NCBI GenBank assembly: GCA_963728845.1
Contig: CAVSLS010000052.1
Coordinates: 310,001 to 374,000, forward strand
DNA length: 64,000 bases
Origin: Bog-473 sp963728845
Lineage (GTDB): Bacteria > Actinomycetota > Acidimicrobiia > Acidimicrobiales > RAAP-2
Reading direction: 5' to 3'
Below are positions 8,589 through 17,034 of this stretch, piece by piece (within the stretch, counting starts at the first letter, position 1; the number at the start of each line of letters is the position of its first letter). Made by a program: the position numbers and the translations under genes. Under the pieces are notes generated by a model that saw nothing but the letters and a program-made list of their open reading frames with translations, was not told the DNA's origin and ran no database searches.

Positions 8589-10160
8589 TTAGAGAACCTC
8601 GGGTGATACCTCTTGCGGCCTCCGTTCTCGCCGGCAGATGCTCACGGCGTGCGCGATAACCATCGGAACTGTCACCAGGAGGATGAAGAGATCGAGTCCG
8701 ATCGACCAGTTGTCGACGTACACGAGGTCGAGCCTGCGATAGGCGTGAAACGAAGGGTTGTCCCGTGCTTCGACCTGCCAGAGGCCGGTGACTCCCGGTT
8801 TGACGTCGTGCCGACGCAGAAACTCGGGTTCGAACTGGGCGACCTCGTGAGGCAGTGCGGGGCGGGGTCCCACCAAGCTCATCGTCCCGACGAGAACGTT
8901 GAAAAGCTGGGGAATCTCGTCGAGACTCAGCGCCCGCACGACGGCGCCGACTCTGGTCACACGTGGATCGTGGGCCGCTTTGAATAGTGGCCCATCCGTG
9001 CGCTCGTTGATGACCGCCAGGTCGAGGCCGGCTTCGGCCTCGGGTGTCATGGTTCGCAGCTTGTAGACGACGAAGGGTCGCTTGTTCAACCCGACCCTTA
9101 TTTGTCGATACAGGGCCGGCCCTCCGCCTTCGAGCCGGATGGCGATCCACGCCACCAGAAGGACGGGAGCCGTGATGGTCAGGCCGACCACTGCTCCAAC
9201 CAGGTCGATGCACCGTTTCGACGCGAGTTGCCACGCAGGTCGTTGTCCAGGCTCAACGTAGAGGAAAGTCTCCCCGCTCATTGGAAAGCGGCGGACGCGA
9301 CGCGTTCCCAACCCACCGAAACCCGGCCAGACCTGGACGTGCAGTCCGTTTGCCGACCCGATCTCGATCACCCGGTGGAACTCCGCTGCCGACAGGGCAT
9401 TGGCCACCAACAGAAGCCCGTTGGCGTCGGTCTGCCGGGCCATCTCTGGAAGCTGGTCGAGAGCAGGGCTGCTGGGCAGGTGTGCCCAGTCCGAATGACT
9501 CCGGGCGTCCCCGATGATCCCCCGCACTTCGTATCCGAGCTCGGGCTGCGAGTGCAGCATGGTCCAGACGGCGAAGGCATCTTCGTTGGTCCCGACCATG
9601 ACAAGTCCTCGGCGATAACGACCCTGCACCCGCTGCGCACGCAACCACTGACGGAACATCCAACGGAAAGTCATCAGAACAAGAACACAGGACCCTGCGG
9701 CGACGATCACCGCGAGATGGCTCCGGTTTCCATCTCCACGGAGCAACTCGAGGGTCACGGCGCCCGCCCCAACAGCGGCTACGATTCGAGCCATCTCCTG
9801 GCTACGTTGCACGCAGAGGCGCGATCGGTACAAGCCAAACAGCTGCATGGCCACCAGCGTCACGGCGGTGGCTGCGAGCAACGCACCCCACTGACGAGCC
9901 GCAGTCGAGGCGGGCATGAAGAGGTTGCCCAGGACCACCCATGCGCCGGCTGCAGCAGCGGCATCGATGATCAGGAGCCTTGTCCTCAGCCCACGGCTTC
10001 CTCTTCGAGCAACCGACGGGAGGGCTGGCTCTCGTTCGACACGAGGGACACTTAGCGGAATGCTAGGAGGGAGTGTCCCGTCCAGCGGCCCCTCGCTGGG
10101 GCGTGTCAACGTCTGCTCGACCGAAGCGGCCCACAGGTCTGACCTCAGGTCCGACGACAC
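8589..10160 (-). CDS. polyprenyl-phosphate sugar-1-phosphate transferase (priming glycosyltransferase)
   Basis: 523-residue exopolysaccharide priming enzyme that moves a sugar-1-phosphate from a nucleotide sugar to undecaprenyl phosphate at the inner face of the membrane, the first step of repeat-unit assembly. An N-terminal region with about four membrane segments (residues 50-170) leads to a CoA-binding-like domain (VMVGTNEDAFAVW), another hydrophobic segment near KRCIDLVGAVVGL, and the C-terminal transferase domain with VYKLRTM, ALSLDEIPQLFNVL, GTMSLVGPRPALP and VKPGVTGLWQV. This order is typical of WbaP/CpsE/WcaJ-type proteins. The start is a GTG at 10160 by default; the first 45 residues are not conserved. 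It probably primes the polymer made by the rest of the locus. Confidence 0.93.
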   Translation of the reverse strand: MSSDLRSDLWAASVEQTLTRPSEGPLDGTLPPSIPLSVPRVEREPALPSVARRGSRGLRTRLLIIDAAAAAGAWVVLGNLFMPASTAARQWGALLAATAVTLVAMQLFGLYRSRLCVQRSQEMARIVAAVGAGAVTLELLRGDGNRSHLAVIVAAGSCVLVLMTFRWMFRQWLRAQRVQGRYRRGLVMVGTNEDAFAVWTMLHSQPELGYEVRGIIGDARSHSDWAHLPSSPALDQLPEMARQTDANGLLLVANALSAAEFHRVIEIGSANGLHVQVWPGFGGLGTRRVRRFPMSGETFLYVEPGQRPAWQLASKRCIDLVGAVVGLTITAPVLLVAWIAIRLEGGGPALYRQIRVGLNKRPFVVYKLRTMTPEAEAGLDLAVINERTDGPLFKAAHDPRVTRVGAVVRALSLDEIPQLFNVLVGTMSLVGPRPALPHEVAQFEPEFLRRHDVKPGVTGLWQVEARDNPSFHAYRRLDLVYVDNWSIGLDLFILLVTVPMVIAHAVSICRRERRPQEVSPEVL

Positions 10161-10532
10161 GAGTGCATCTACTCCCGAGCCGACATCTCGGATTGCGTCA
10201 AGAGTGCCAATGGCCTATTCCTCTGGGATCTGGACGGGTATTGGGTTGACGGCATACCGAACGGCATACTGAACTGAGCCGCGGTGGGACCGGAGGCTGG
10301 GCTTGATTTCGTCCGGCCCGCACTCGGACCCAGTTTGGAGAGTCGTTACCCCTGTACGTGCTCTTTCGGAGGGGAGCCGCTCCGGTCCTGATACGTGCGA
10401 CTCCATCGATGACGCAGTTCCGGTTAGGGACCAAAGCTTCTTCCAGGGGTTGCGGTATCATGACGTTGGCCCCGCTGCTCCGGTAAAACAACGATGGACG
10501 TTGGCGGAATCAACTGATTGACGGGGGACCAC
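10161..10532. promoter_or_regulatory. intergenic region upstream of two divergent genes
   Basis: 372 bases without a supported gene between the leftward priming transferase and the rightward HIT-like gene; promoters for both are expected here. A TTGACG at about 10244 and two CGGCATAC copies nearby could be promoter or operator elements, but spacing to a -10 box is poor and I make no firm call. Confidence 0.3.
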
Positions 10533-10949
10533 GTGGATCAAGGCCACCGCTCGTCACAATTTGCTAGTCAGGGCAACATCTCAGCGGGAGAATGCCGCTC
10601 TTGCGCCATCTCGCTTTGGGTCGCTGGCAAAGGTACGCGCAGTGTTGACGCCTACGTTACCGAGGACGTCGACGAGAACGTCGTCGTGGTCAGCAGTCCC
10701 GAGTTCGACGGATTGCTCGTGATACCGGTCCTGCACATCAGCAGGCTCGAAGAGCTCTCCGTCTTCCACCGTGCGCAGGTGCTCGCTGCACTCCAGCGGG
10801 CCAAGCGATCGGTCCAGGAGAGGAATCCGGGGAAGACCACCAAGGTCGTCGCGATGACTGAGTCTCCCGCCTCGGAAGGTCACGTGTGCTATCAAGTACT
10901 GCCGAGCGACGATGTGGATCAGTTGCATTCCCCGTCGACATCTCCGTAA
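10533..10949 (+). CDS. HIT-fold-like protein lacking the histidine triad
   Basis: About 138 residues. The middle part (VSSPEFDGLLVIPVLHISRL, then EELSVFHRAQVLAALQRA) resembles the core of histidine-triad proteins, where a conserved VIPKxH is followed by an L.EL helix. The segment aligned with the catalytic HxHxH reads HVCYQVLPSD, so the middle (nucleophilic) His is Cys and the third is Gln. A Cys pair (ECRSC) near the N terminus matches the CxFC seen in many HIT proteins. I chose GTG 10533 after GGGGGA; a TTG at 10518 is possible. The fold assignment is moderate and activity cannot be inferred. It sits alone between regulatory genes and the priming transferase. The stop codon lies in a 21-base tandem repeat. 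Confidence 0.55.
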   Translation: MDQGHRSSQFASQGNISAGECRSCAISLWVAGKGTRSVDAYVTEDVDENVVVVSSPEFDGLLVIPVLHISRLEELSVFHRAQVLAALQRAKRSVQERNPGKTTKVVAMTESPASEGHVCYQVLPSDDVDQLHSPSTSP

Positions 10950-10977
10950 GTGCTATCGACATCTCCGTAAGTGCTAT
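10935..10977. repeat. 21-bp perfect tandem duplication at the 3' end of the HIT-like gene
   Basis: The unit TCGACATCTCCGTAAGTGCTA occurs twice head to tail (10935-10955 and 10956-10976) with no mismatch. The first copy contains the TAA stop of the HIT-like gene (10947-10949); the second repeats the same codons in frame after it. It is a simple local duplication. Confidence 0.9.
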
Positions 10978-11460
10978 TGAACCTGTCGCCGCGCGTCGTC
11001 GGGCTCTGGATCACCGGACCTACGAGCATGTGGCCGGTCCGCTGCGGGATGAAAACAGATCGACAATGGATGAACAACCTTTGGACAACGATCCGAGCGC
11101 GCATCAGTGTGAAGAGTGCAACGGGCTTCCGCACAAGCCATTCTGGTCACACAGCGATTGACCCGCTTAGAGGGGTGCCGGTATTATCGCCGCACAGGTC
11201 GGTGCAACGGGCGGGGTACCGAGTTGGTTGCCATCAACACGTGGGAGAGCCAAAGGCAAACTGACATTCCTGTTGAGAGGGGGCCGAAGGCGGCGAAGTA
11301 GAGGCACACGGCGAGCATGGTTTCCAACCCCCCGCGGAAGGGCAGCGGCGGTCCGGCGGATGAAGTCAGACACAGCGGCATCGGCGACATGGCTGCATGT
11401 CTCGAATTTCTCGGTACTCAGCCCTTCCCGCCGCACAAGCGCCGACAGCGGACGCAAGCC
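10950..11460. other. intergenic stretch without a supported gene
   Basis: About 510 bases between the HIT-like gene and the LuxR-type regulator. Only short overlapping frames with no recognisable protein are present, including a 31-codon frame from 11066 with one CxxC that I do not consider supported. It probably contains the regulator's promoter; no clear elements are visible. Confidence 0.4.
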
Positions 11461-12198
11461 ATGAGTGTCGCGACGCAGAGGGGCTCTGAGCAATCGGGCA
11501 TCCCCGCTCGGATCTTGATCGCCGGCGGCAATTTATTGGCTGGCGCCCTCGCCAACGCCCTCGAAGCACACGGATTTGCGACAAGGCACGTCGTGCCCCG
11601 AGAACCGGAGATGGAACGTGGGATCGAATGGCACCCGAACCTCGTAATCGTCGATGTGAGGGCGCTCGACATCAAGGCCGGATCTGCACTGATCGGCCAT
11701 TTTCACCGCATGGACCTTCAGGTGTGCGTCATCGACGAGGCAGACGACGTTGATCGGTTGAACGCCTGGACGGCCGCCGGAACCTCGGCACTCATCGACA
11801 GTGGCAAGCCACTCCAGCAACTTCTTCGCACGATTAATCGGCTCCTCCGGAGCAGTTGCCTCCAACAAACGGCACAACAGTCATCGGCCTCCTTGGCGTT
11901 GACGCATGCGGCCGGGCGGCCGCAAGACACCCGGCTGCCACTCTTTGCCGATCTGACTGAGCGTGAAAGAGTCGTCCTGGCCGAGCTGATGGAAGGCCAT
12001 TGCGCCGAAGAGATCGCACGCGCCGCATTCGTCTCAATCTCCACTATTCGCTCACAGATCAAGTCAATCCTCCAGAAGCTCGGCGTCAGCTCCCAGTTGG
12101 CTGCCGTTGCGCTCGCCCGGCGGGCCGAGTGGTCCCTCGACAACCCCACCGGGAGCTCCCCCAAGCCGTCGAGCAGCCGGCGCACACACGTCGTCTGA
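11461..12198 (+). CDS. LuxR-family transcriptional regulator with receiver-like domain
   Basis: About 245 residues. An N-terminal receiver-like domain (RILIAGGNLLAGALANALE, LVIVDVRAL with the candidate phospho-Asp, then TSALIDSGKPLQQLL) precedes a C-terminal LuxR helix-turn-helix (LTERERVVLAELMEGHCAEE, STIRSQIKSILQKLGVSS). The receiver lacks the standard acidic pair after the first strand and its conserved Lys is not obvious, so phosphorylation may be lost. I chose ATG 11461; a longer frame adds 48 non-conserved residues. It sits immediately upstream of the GDP-mannose dehydrogenase-like gene and may control the biosynthetic genes downstream (inference). Confidence 0.82.
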   Translation: MSVATQRGSEQSGIPARILIAGGNLLAGALANALEAHGFATRHVVPREPEMERGIEWHPNLVIVDVRALDIKAGSALIGHFHRMDLQVCVIDEADDVDRLNAWTAAGTSALIDSGKPLQQLLRTINRLLRSSCLQQTAQQSSASLALTHAAGRPQDTRLPLFADLTERERVVLAELMEGHCAEEIARAAFVSISTIRSQIKSILQKLGVSSQLAAVALARRAEWSLDNPTGSSPKPSSSRRTHVV

Positions 12199-12479
12199 CC
12201 TCGCCGGGCCAGACGGTTCGCCACGAGCCGAACCTCGGCGAACCAGGTCCGTAGCTTCCAGGTTGGAAGTCCAAGCAGTCCCTCAGAGATGCCTTCCCTG
12301 CTTGCGGGACGGTGCTTCCCGTTGCCTCGAGGCCCTCGCCGACGAGCGCGGCTGCACGCGGGGCAGATATCGCCCGATCGAAGATCCGGCGGCGTGTATC
12401 TCCTCGGCGCCCACTCGCTCGTCTTGGGTATGGCGCCATCCCGCTACACGTCCTCGGCCGCATCAGTCTCATTCACCGC

Positions 12480-13796
12480 ATGAAGGTCGCGGTCTTCGGC
12501 CTCGGCTATGTCGGCACCGTCACCGCTGCCTGTCTGGCCACCAACGGGCATGACGTCTGGGGGGTCGATCCGGACGAATTGAAGGTTGTCGCCGTCTCGG
12601 CCGGTCACAGTCCCGTCGTTGAGCCGGGTCTGGAAGCCCTACTGGCAGCCGCCATTTCGTCCGGGAACTTGCACGCCACCGTCAGCCCAGTCGATGCGCT
12701 CGAGAACGCTGACGCGTCGCTCCTGTGTGTTGGCACGCCGTCCACGACAAGCGGCGAAACCAACCTCACCGACATCTACCGCGTACTGGAGGACCTCATA
12801 CATCCGCTCAAGTCCTCGATGCCGGCGAGCGCATTCCACGCCGTGGTGATTCGCAGCACGGTGCCACCCGGAACAGTCGAGGATGTCACGGCCATACTGG
12901 AGGCCACCTTCCAGCACTCGGGGCCGGAGGTCGCGGTCGCCATGTGCCCCGAGTTTCTCCGTGAAGGCACGGGCATAGCGGACTTTTACTCTCCTCCGTA
13001 CACGGTGATCGGGTCATCGGACTTGCGGGCCATAGATGCAGTCTCTCGCCTCTTTTCCTTTCTCGACTCGCCGCTACGAGTCGTACACCCACGCACCGCT
13101 GAAGCACTGAAATACGCATGCAATGCCTTCCACGCCACCAAGATCTCATTTGCCAACGAAGTTGGACGGATCTTCGGCCGCCTTGGCGTCGACAGCCGAG
13201 AGGTCATGGAGCTGTTCTGCGAAGACAACCGGCTCAACATCTCCCCCAAGTACCTGCGGCCAGGTTTCGCTTTCGGAGGATCATGCCTCCCCAAGGACCT
13301 CCGATCCCTTCTCTATATCGCACGGAGCGAGAGCATCGACATGCCCCTGCTCTCGGGGGCGTTGGCGAGCAACCGATTGTGGATCGATGAAGCCATCGAT
13401 CGAGTCGTTGCCGGAGAGGGTAATTGCGTCGCCATCTTGGGTCTGAGTTTCAAGCCCGGAAGCGACGACCTCCGAGTAAGCCCCTACGTCGACCTGGCAG
13501 AGGCCCTGCTGGGCAAAGGCTACGAGGTCCGCATTCACGACCCAGTCTTCGAGCCCTCGTCCCTTGTCGGCGCCAAGCGCCAGTACGTCGAATCGAAACT
13601 TCCGCACCTCAAGCGCCATCTCACCGATGAGCCAAAGACGGCGATTGCGGGTGCCGACGTCGTGCTTGTTGCTTCTTCGACCCCTCAGGTCGTCGAAGCT
13701 TTGCTCGACTCCCCGCCACCCAGGATCATCGACCTCGACGGTCGGCTCGGACCCGAGCTTGAGGCTCTGCACTGCTATGAGGGGATCGCGTGGTGA
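12480..13796 (+). CDS. algD: nucleotide-sugar 6-dehydrogenase, GDP-mannose 6-dehydrogenase (AlgD)-like
   Basis: 438-residue NAD-dependent four-electron dehydrogenase producing a uronate nucleotide sugar. The N-terminal Rossmann motif is VFGLGYVG, followed by IRSTVPPGT, CPEFLREGTGIADFYSPP, EALKYACNAFHATKISFANE and RPGFAFGGSCLPKD. The catalytic Cys is residue 269, matching Cys268 of AlgD. The helix with HATKISFANE and the FLREGT.I.D stretch match GDP-mannose dehydrogenases better than UDP-glucose dehydrogenases, so GDP-mannuronate is the likeliest product, though the assignment is not absolute. I chose ATG 12480, which places the Rossmann motif at the N terminus; longer readings add an unrelated leader. 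The stop overlaps the next GTG (GTGA). Confidence 0.88.
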   Translation: MKVAVFGLGYVGTVTAACLATNGHDVWGVDPDELKVVAVSAGHSPVVEPGLEALLAAAISSGNLHATVSPVDALENADASLLCVGTPSTTSGETNLTDIYRVLEDLIHPLKSSMPASAFHAVVIRSTVPPGTVEDVTAILEATFQHSGPEVAVAMCPEFLREGTGIADFYSPPYTVIGSSDLRAIDAVSRLFSFLDSPLRVVHPRTAEALKYACNAFHATKISFANEVGRIFGRLGVDSREVMELFCEDNRLNISPKYLRPGFAFGGSCLPKDLRSLLYIARSESIDMPLLSGALASNRLWIDEAIDRVVAGEGNCVAILGLSFKPGSDDLRVSPYVDLAEALLGKGYEVRIHDPVFEPSSLVGAKRQYVESKLPHLKRHLTDEPKTAIAGADVVLVASSTPQVVEALLDSPPPRIIDLDGRLGPELEALHCYEGIAW

Positions 13797-15097
13797 CCCA
13801 AACCATTCTGACGGACGAGCGCCCGCCGGCTCAGCACGCCACCCGAAAGCAACCCCCAGAGACCGGTTCGCGGCGAGGTCGCGGACGGATTCTCATCCTT
13901 GTACAGAATCTGTCGGTCCCGTTCGATCGGCGGGTGTGGCTCGAGTGCCTGTCGCTCATCGGCGCAGGGTTCAAGGTCGCCGTCGTGTGTCCAAAAGCCC
14001 CAGGCGACCCGTCGTACGCCCGGATCAACGGAGTCGAGGTGTTCAAGTACCGACCCTACGCTTCGAACGGATCGAGCGTGTCCTTCGTCATTGAGTACCT
14101 TTACTCGTTTCTCGCAACCCTCACGCTGAGTCTCAGGGCAAGTTTGGGTGGTCGCTTCACCGCCGTCCAGAGCTGCAACCCACCCGACCTCTTCTGGCCC
14201 ATCGGGCTTCTCTTTCAGCTGCTTTACGGGTCCTCATTTGTTTTCGACCATCACGACCTCTGTCCGGAGTTGTACCAATCGCGGTTTCCGAAGGGCAATC
14301 CGCTCATTTACAGGCTGCTCCGATTCATGGAGCGATGCACCATGAACGCGGCAGACCATGTGATCTCCACCAATGACTCCTACCGAGAGACCGTCCTCGG
14401 ACGCGACGGCGTCGACCCGGAGGGCGTGACCGTCGTACGCACCGGGCCTGATTTGAACCGACTCCGTCGCACTGCGGCGGATCCCAGTCTCCGAGGCTCG
14501 GCGACCCATCTCGCGGCGTACCTAGGGGTCATGGGCCCGCAGGATGGCGTGGAACTCGTCTTGGAGTTGGCGGAACACGTGGTGCATCGACTTGGCCGTC
14601 GCGATATCCGCTTTACCCTCATCGGATCGGGCGATTGCTTCGACGATCTCGTAGCGCTGAGCGACCGCCTCGATCTGTCGGACTTCGTGACCTTTACTGG
14701 GCGGATTCCAGACGCGGACGTGTGCGCCATCCTGTCTACGGCCGACGTGGGGATCTCACCGGATCCCAAGAACCCGTTGAACGATCTGTCCACCATGAAC
14801 AAGACCATGGAGTACATGACTTTCGCGCTCCCCGTCGTCGCCTTCGACCTCCGCGAGACCCGCATCTCGGCTGGCGACGCCGCGGTCTACGCAACCCCCA
14901 ACGACGTGACCGAGCTGGCGCAGCTGCTGATTGACCTGGTCGATGATGAACCTCGGCGTCGTTCAATGGGCACGGCGGGACGTGCACGCATCGAACAGGA
15001 GCTGGCGTGGGACCATCAGGCTCCCCGCTATGTCGGCGTCTACGAGCGGCTCACCGCGGCTTCGCGACGTCGCGCTCCAGCGACGACCGGAGCCTGA
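13793..15097 (+). CDS. glycosyltransferase family 4
   Basis: About 434-residue GT-B glycosyltransferase of the type found near WbuB/WcaL. Seen are LSVPFDRRVWLECLSLIGAG near residue 40, VFDHHDLCPELYQSRF in the acceptor domain, and the C-terminal donor-binding part with FTLIGSGDCFDDL, VTFTGRIPDADV, VGISPDPKNPLNDLSTMNKT and EYMTFALPVVAFDLRETR. It transfers a sugar to a lipid-linked repeat unit at the cytoplasmic face. GTG 13793 overlaps the dehydrogenase stop (GTGA), showing coupling. AsnB follows after 3 bases. Confidence 0.9.
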   Translation: MTQTILTDERPPAQHATRKQPPETGSRRGRGRILILVQNLSVPFDRRVWLECLSLIGAGFKVAVVCPKAPGDPSYARINGVEVFKYRPYASNGSSVSFVIEYLYSFLATLTLSLRASLGGRFTAVQSCNPPDLFWPIGLLFQLLYGSSFVFDHHDLCPELYQSRFPKGNPLIYRLLRFMERCTMNAADHVISTNDSYRETVLGRDGVDPEGVTVVRTGPDLNRLRRTAADPSLRGSATHLAAYLGVMGPQDGVELVLELAEHVVHRLGRRDIRFTLIGSGDCFDDLVALSDRLDLSDFVTFTGRIPDADVCAILSTADVGISPDPKNPLNDLSTMNKTMEYMTFALPVVAFDLRETRISAGDAAVYATPNDVTELAQLLIDLVDDEPRRRSMGTAGRARIEQELAWDHQAPRYVGVYERLTAASRRRAPATTGA

Positions 15098-15100
15098 CGT

Positions 15101-16831
15101 ATGTGCGGCATTGCCGGTAGCTATCAACAGGTCGACGGTGCCGTCGCCACCAAGGTCATGGGCCGGTGCCTCAATCACCGCGGTCCGGACGAGGAAGGTT
15201 TCTTCTCACATACTGACGACCGGGTCGATGTGCACTTCGCCCATCGCCGTCTTTCGATCATCGACCTTCAGCACGGCCAACAACCATTGGTGAAGCGACC
15301 ATTCGCGCTTTGCTACAACGGCGAGCTCTACAACTACCGGGAGATCAGGGCCGAGCTGGTCGCGGGCGGTGCCCGCTTCGCGACGACCTCTGACACAGAG
15401 GTTGTTCTCGAGGCGTGGCGACGCTGGGGGCCGCAATGCCTCCGACGGTTTCGAGGCATGTTCGCCTTCGCTCTGTTCGATCAGGAGACCGGTTCGCTCT
15501 TCCTCGCACGGGACCAGTTCGGGATCAAGCCCCTGCACTACATCGCTCGCAAGGACGGCGTCGTGTTTGCCTCCGAGCTCAAGGCCCTGGTGGGTGCGTT
15601 CGGCGCCGAACTGCGCATGCAACCCGAGGCGCTCGTCGCCTCCATGCTCTACTACTGGGTACCCGACCAGATGTGCTCAATACGCAGTGTAGAGAAGCTC
15701 CAGCCGGGCACCTGGGCCGAGTTTCGTCCAGATGGCTCCTCTCACATTGAGTGCTACTGGGACGTCGTCGAGGAGGCAGCTGCAGCCCGAGAGACCAGTT
15801 ACGACCTCGGAGTCGTGATCAAAGACTCGGTGACTGCGCACCTCGTGGCGGACGTTCCGGTAGCGAGCTTTCTCTCCGGAGGCCTTGACTCGAGCATCGT
15901 GACCGTGTTGGCCAAGCGCTCGAATCCGGAGATCGAGGCGTACACCATCACATTCCGAGCGCAGGACCAGCGTCTCGAAGCCATGCCCGACGACGCCATC
16001 TACGCGCGGAAGATCGCGCGACGCCATGGCATCACGCTGCACGAGATCGAGCTCAAGCCCGACGTAGTCGACCTTCTCCCAAGGATGGTCGACATCCTCG
16101 ACGAGCCCACCGGTGATCCGGCAGCCATCAATACCCTCCTGATGTCGGAGGGAGCAAGGGCGGCTGGAGTCAAGGTTCTTCTGTCTGGGATGGGGGCGGA
16201 TGAGCTCTTCGGGGGTTACCGGAAGCACACGGCCTGTGTTCTAGCCGGGCGATATCGTCAACTTCCGGGCTACGTCCATCGCTCGGCCAGCGGCGTGGTG
16301 GGTCGCCTACCCGTGACCGCGGCGGGTCGTGGCCTCCGCTATTCCCGCTGGGCCAAGCGGTTCGTCACGTTTGCCGACCTTCCCGAGGAGGCGGCGTTCC
16401 GCAGGAGCTACAGCCTGTACGATCCCACCGAGCTCGCGGCGCTTCTCAGCCCAGAGCTGCATCCGGACGTCGATGAGGTCGTCGCCCAACATCGTGACGT
16501 CTACGAGGACAACCGCCTTGCGGACCCGGTCAACCGCATGTGCCTAGCGGACACACGACTGTTCCTTCCCGGCCTCAATCTTGCCTACACCGATAGAGCC
16601 AGCATGGCTGCCTCGACCGAGGTGCGTGTGCCATTCGTCGATCCCGTGGTCTTTCGGGCAGCGTTCTCGCTGACAGGCAAGGAGAAGGTCTCCGGGCGGA
16701 GCGGAAAGGTCGCACTGAAACATGCTGCGCAAGCCTGGCTCCCGGACGAAATCGTGCACCGACCCAAGGCATCCTTCTCCGCACCGCTCCGGTCGTGGGT
16801 GACACGGGACTTACCGCGACGTGATCAATGA
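15101..16831 (+). CDS. asnB: asparagine synthase (glutamine-hydrolysing), frameshifted near its 3' end
   Basis: Class II glutamine amidotransferase fused to an asparagine-synthetase domain. Cys2 (MCGIAGSYQ) is the glutaminase nucleophile; NHRGPDEEG, FNGEL-like CYNGELYNY and LARDQFGIKPLHY complete that domain. SFLSGGLDSSIV (about residue 265) is the ATP-pyrophosphatase P-loop and LLSGMGADELFGGY binds substrate. In surface-polymer clusters such proteins often amidate sugar carboxylates rather than make free asparagine; the neighbouring uronate-forming dehydrogenase fits that idea. The frame ends prematurely after SWVTRDL: removing one C in TTACCGCG (16814-16815) restores RDVINDSLLGG and the usual C terminus ending at 17003, giving about 633 residues as expected. 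A sequence error or true truncation is possible. Confidence 0.9.
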   Translation: MCGIAGSYQQVDGAVATKVMGRCLNHRGPDEEGFFSHTDDRVDVHFAHRRLSIIDLQHGQQPLVKRPFALCYNGELYNYREIRAELVAGGARFATTSDTEVVLEAWRRWGPQCLRRFRGMFAFALFDQETGSLFLARDQFGIKPLHYIARKDGVVFASELKALVGAFGAELRMQPEALVASMLYYWVPDQMCSIRSVEKLQPGTWAEFRPDGSSHIECYWDVVEEAAAARETSYDLGVVIKDSVTAHLVADVPVASFLSGGLDSSIVTVLAKRSNPEIEAYTITFRAQDQRLEAMPDDAIYARKIARRHGITLHEIELKPDVVDLLPRMVDILDEPTGDPAAINTLLMSEGARAAGVKVLLSGMGADELFGGYRKHTACVLAGRYRQLPGYVHRSASGVVGRLPVTAAGRGLRYSRWAKRFVTFADLPEEAAFRRSYSLYDPTELAALLSPELHPDVDEVVAQHRDVYEDNRLADPVNRMCLADTRLFLPGLNLAYTDRASMAASTEVRVPFVDPVVFRAAFSLTGKEKVSGRSGKVALKHAAQAWLPDEIVHRPKASFSAPLRSWVTRDLPRRDQ

Positions 16832-17003
16832 CTCGTTGCTCGGGGGCGACCTCGTCGAGACCGGCTTCCTCAACCGACCAGCCGTCGCCGCGCTCGTCCA
16901 GGACCACCGGTCGGGGCGAGAGGACCGCTCCAAGCAGATTTGGCAGCTGCTCACCTTCGAGTTCTGGTACCGCCAAACCCGTCGAGCCGGAGTGGGTCTG
17001 TGA
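16821..17003 (+). pseudogene. C-terminal part of asnB in the +1 frame
   Basis: These 60 codons (VINDSLLGGDLVETGFL, then GREDRSKQIWQLLTFEFWYR) are the conserved C terminus of AsnB-type amidotransferases, displaced one frame from the upstream part. They have no ribosome site or independent role. Together with 15101-16815 they make a normal full-length AsnB. Confidence 0.85.
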
Positions 17004-17034
17004 CCCAGGCTCTCGGAGAGGAGTAGGACGCCCA

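Noticed and set aside
11066..11161. Short frame with one CxxC (31 codons) between the HIT-like and LuxR genes
   Set aside because: No ribosome site, no homology and only one Cys pair; not enough support.
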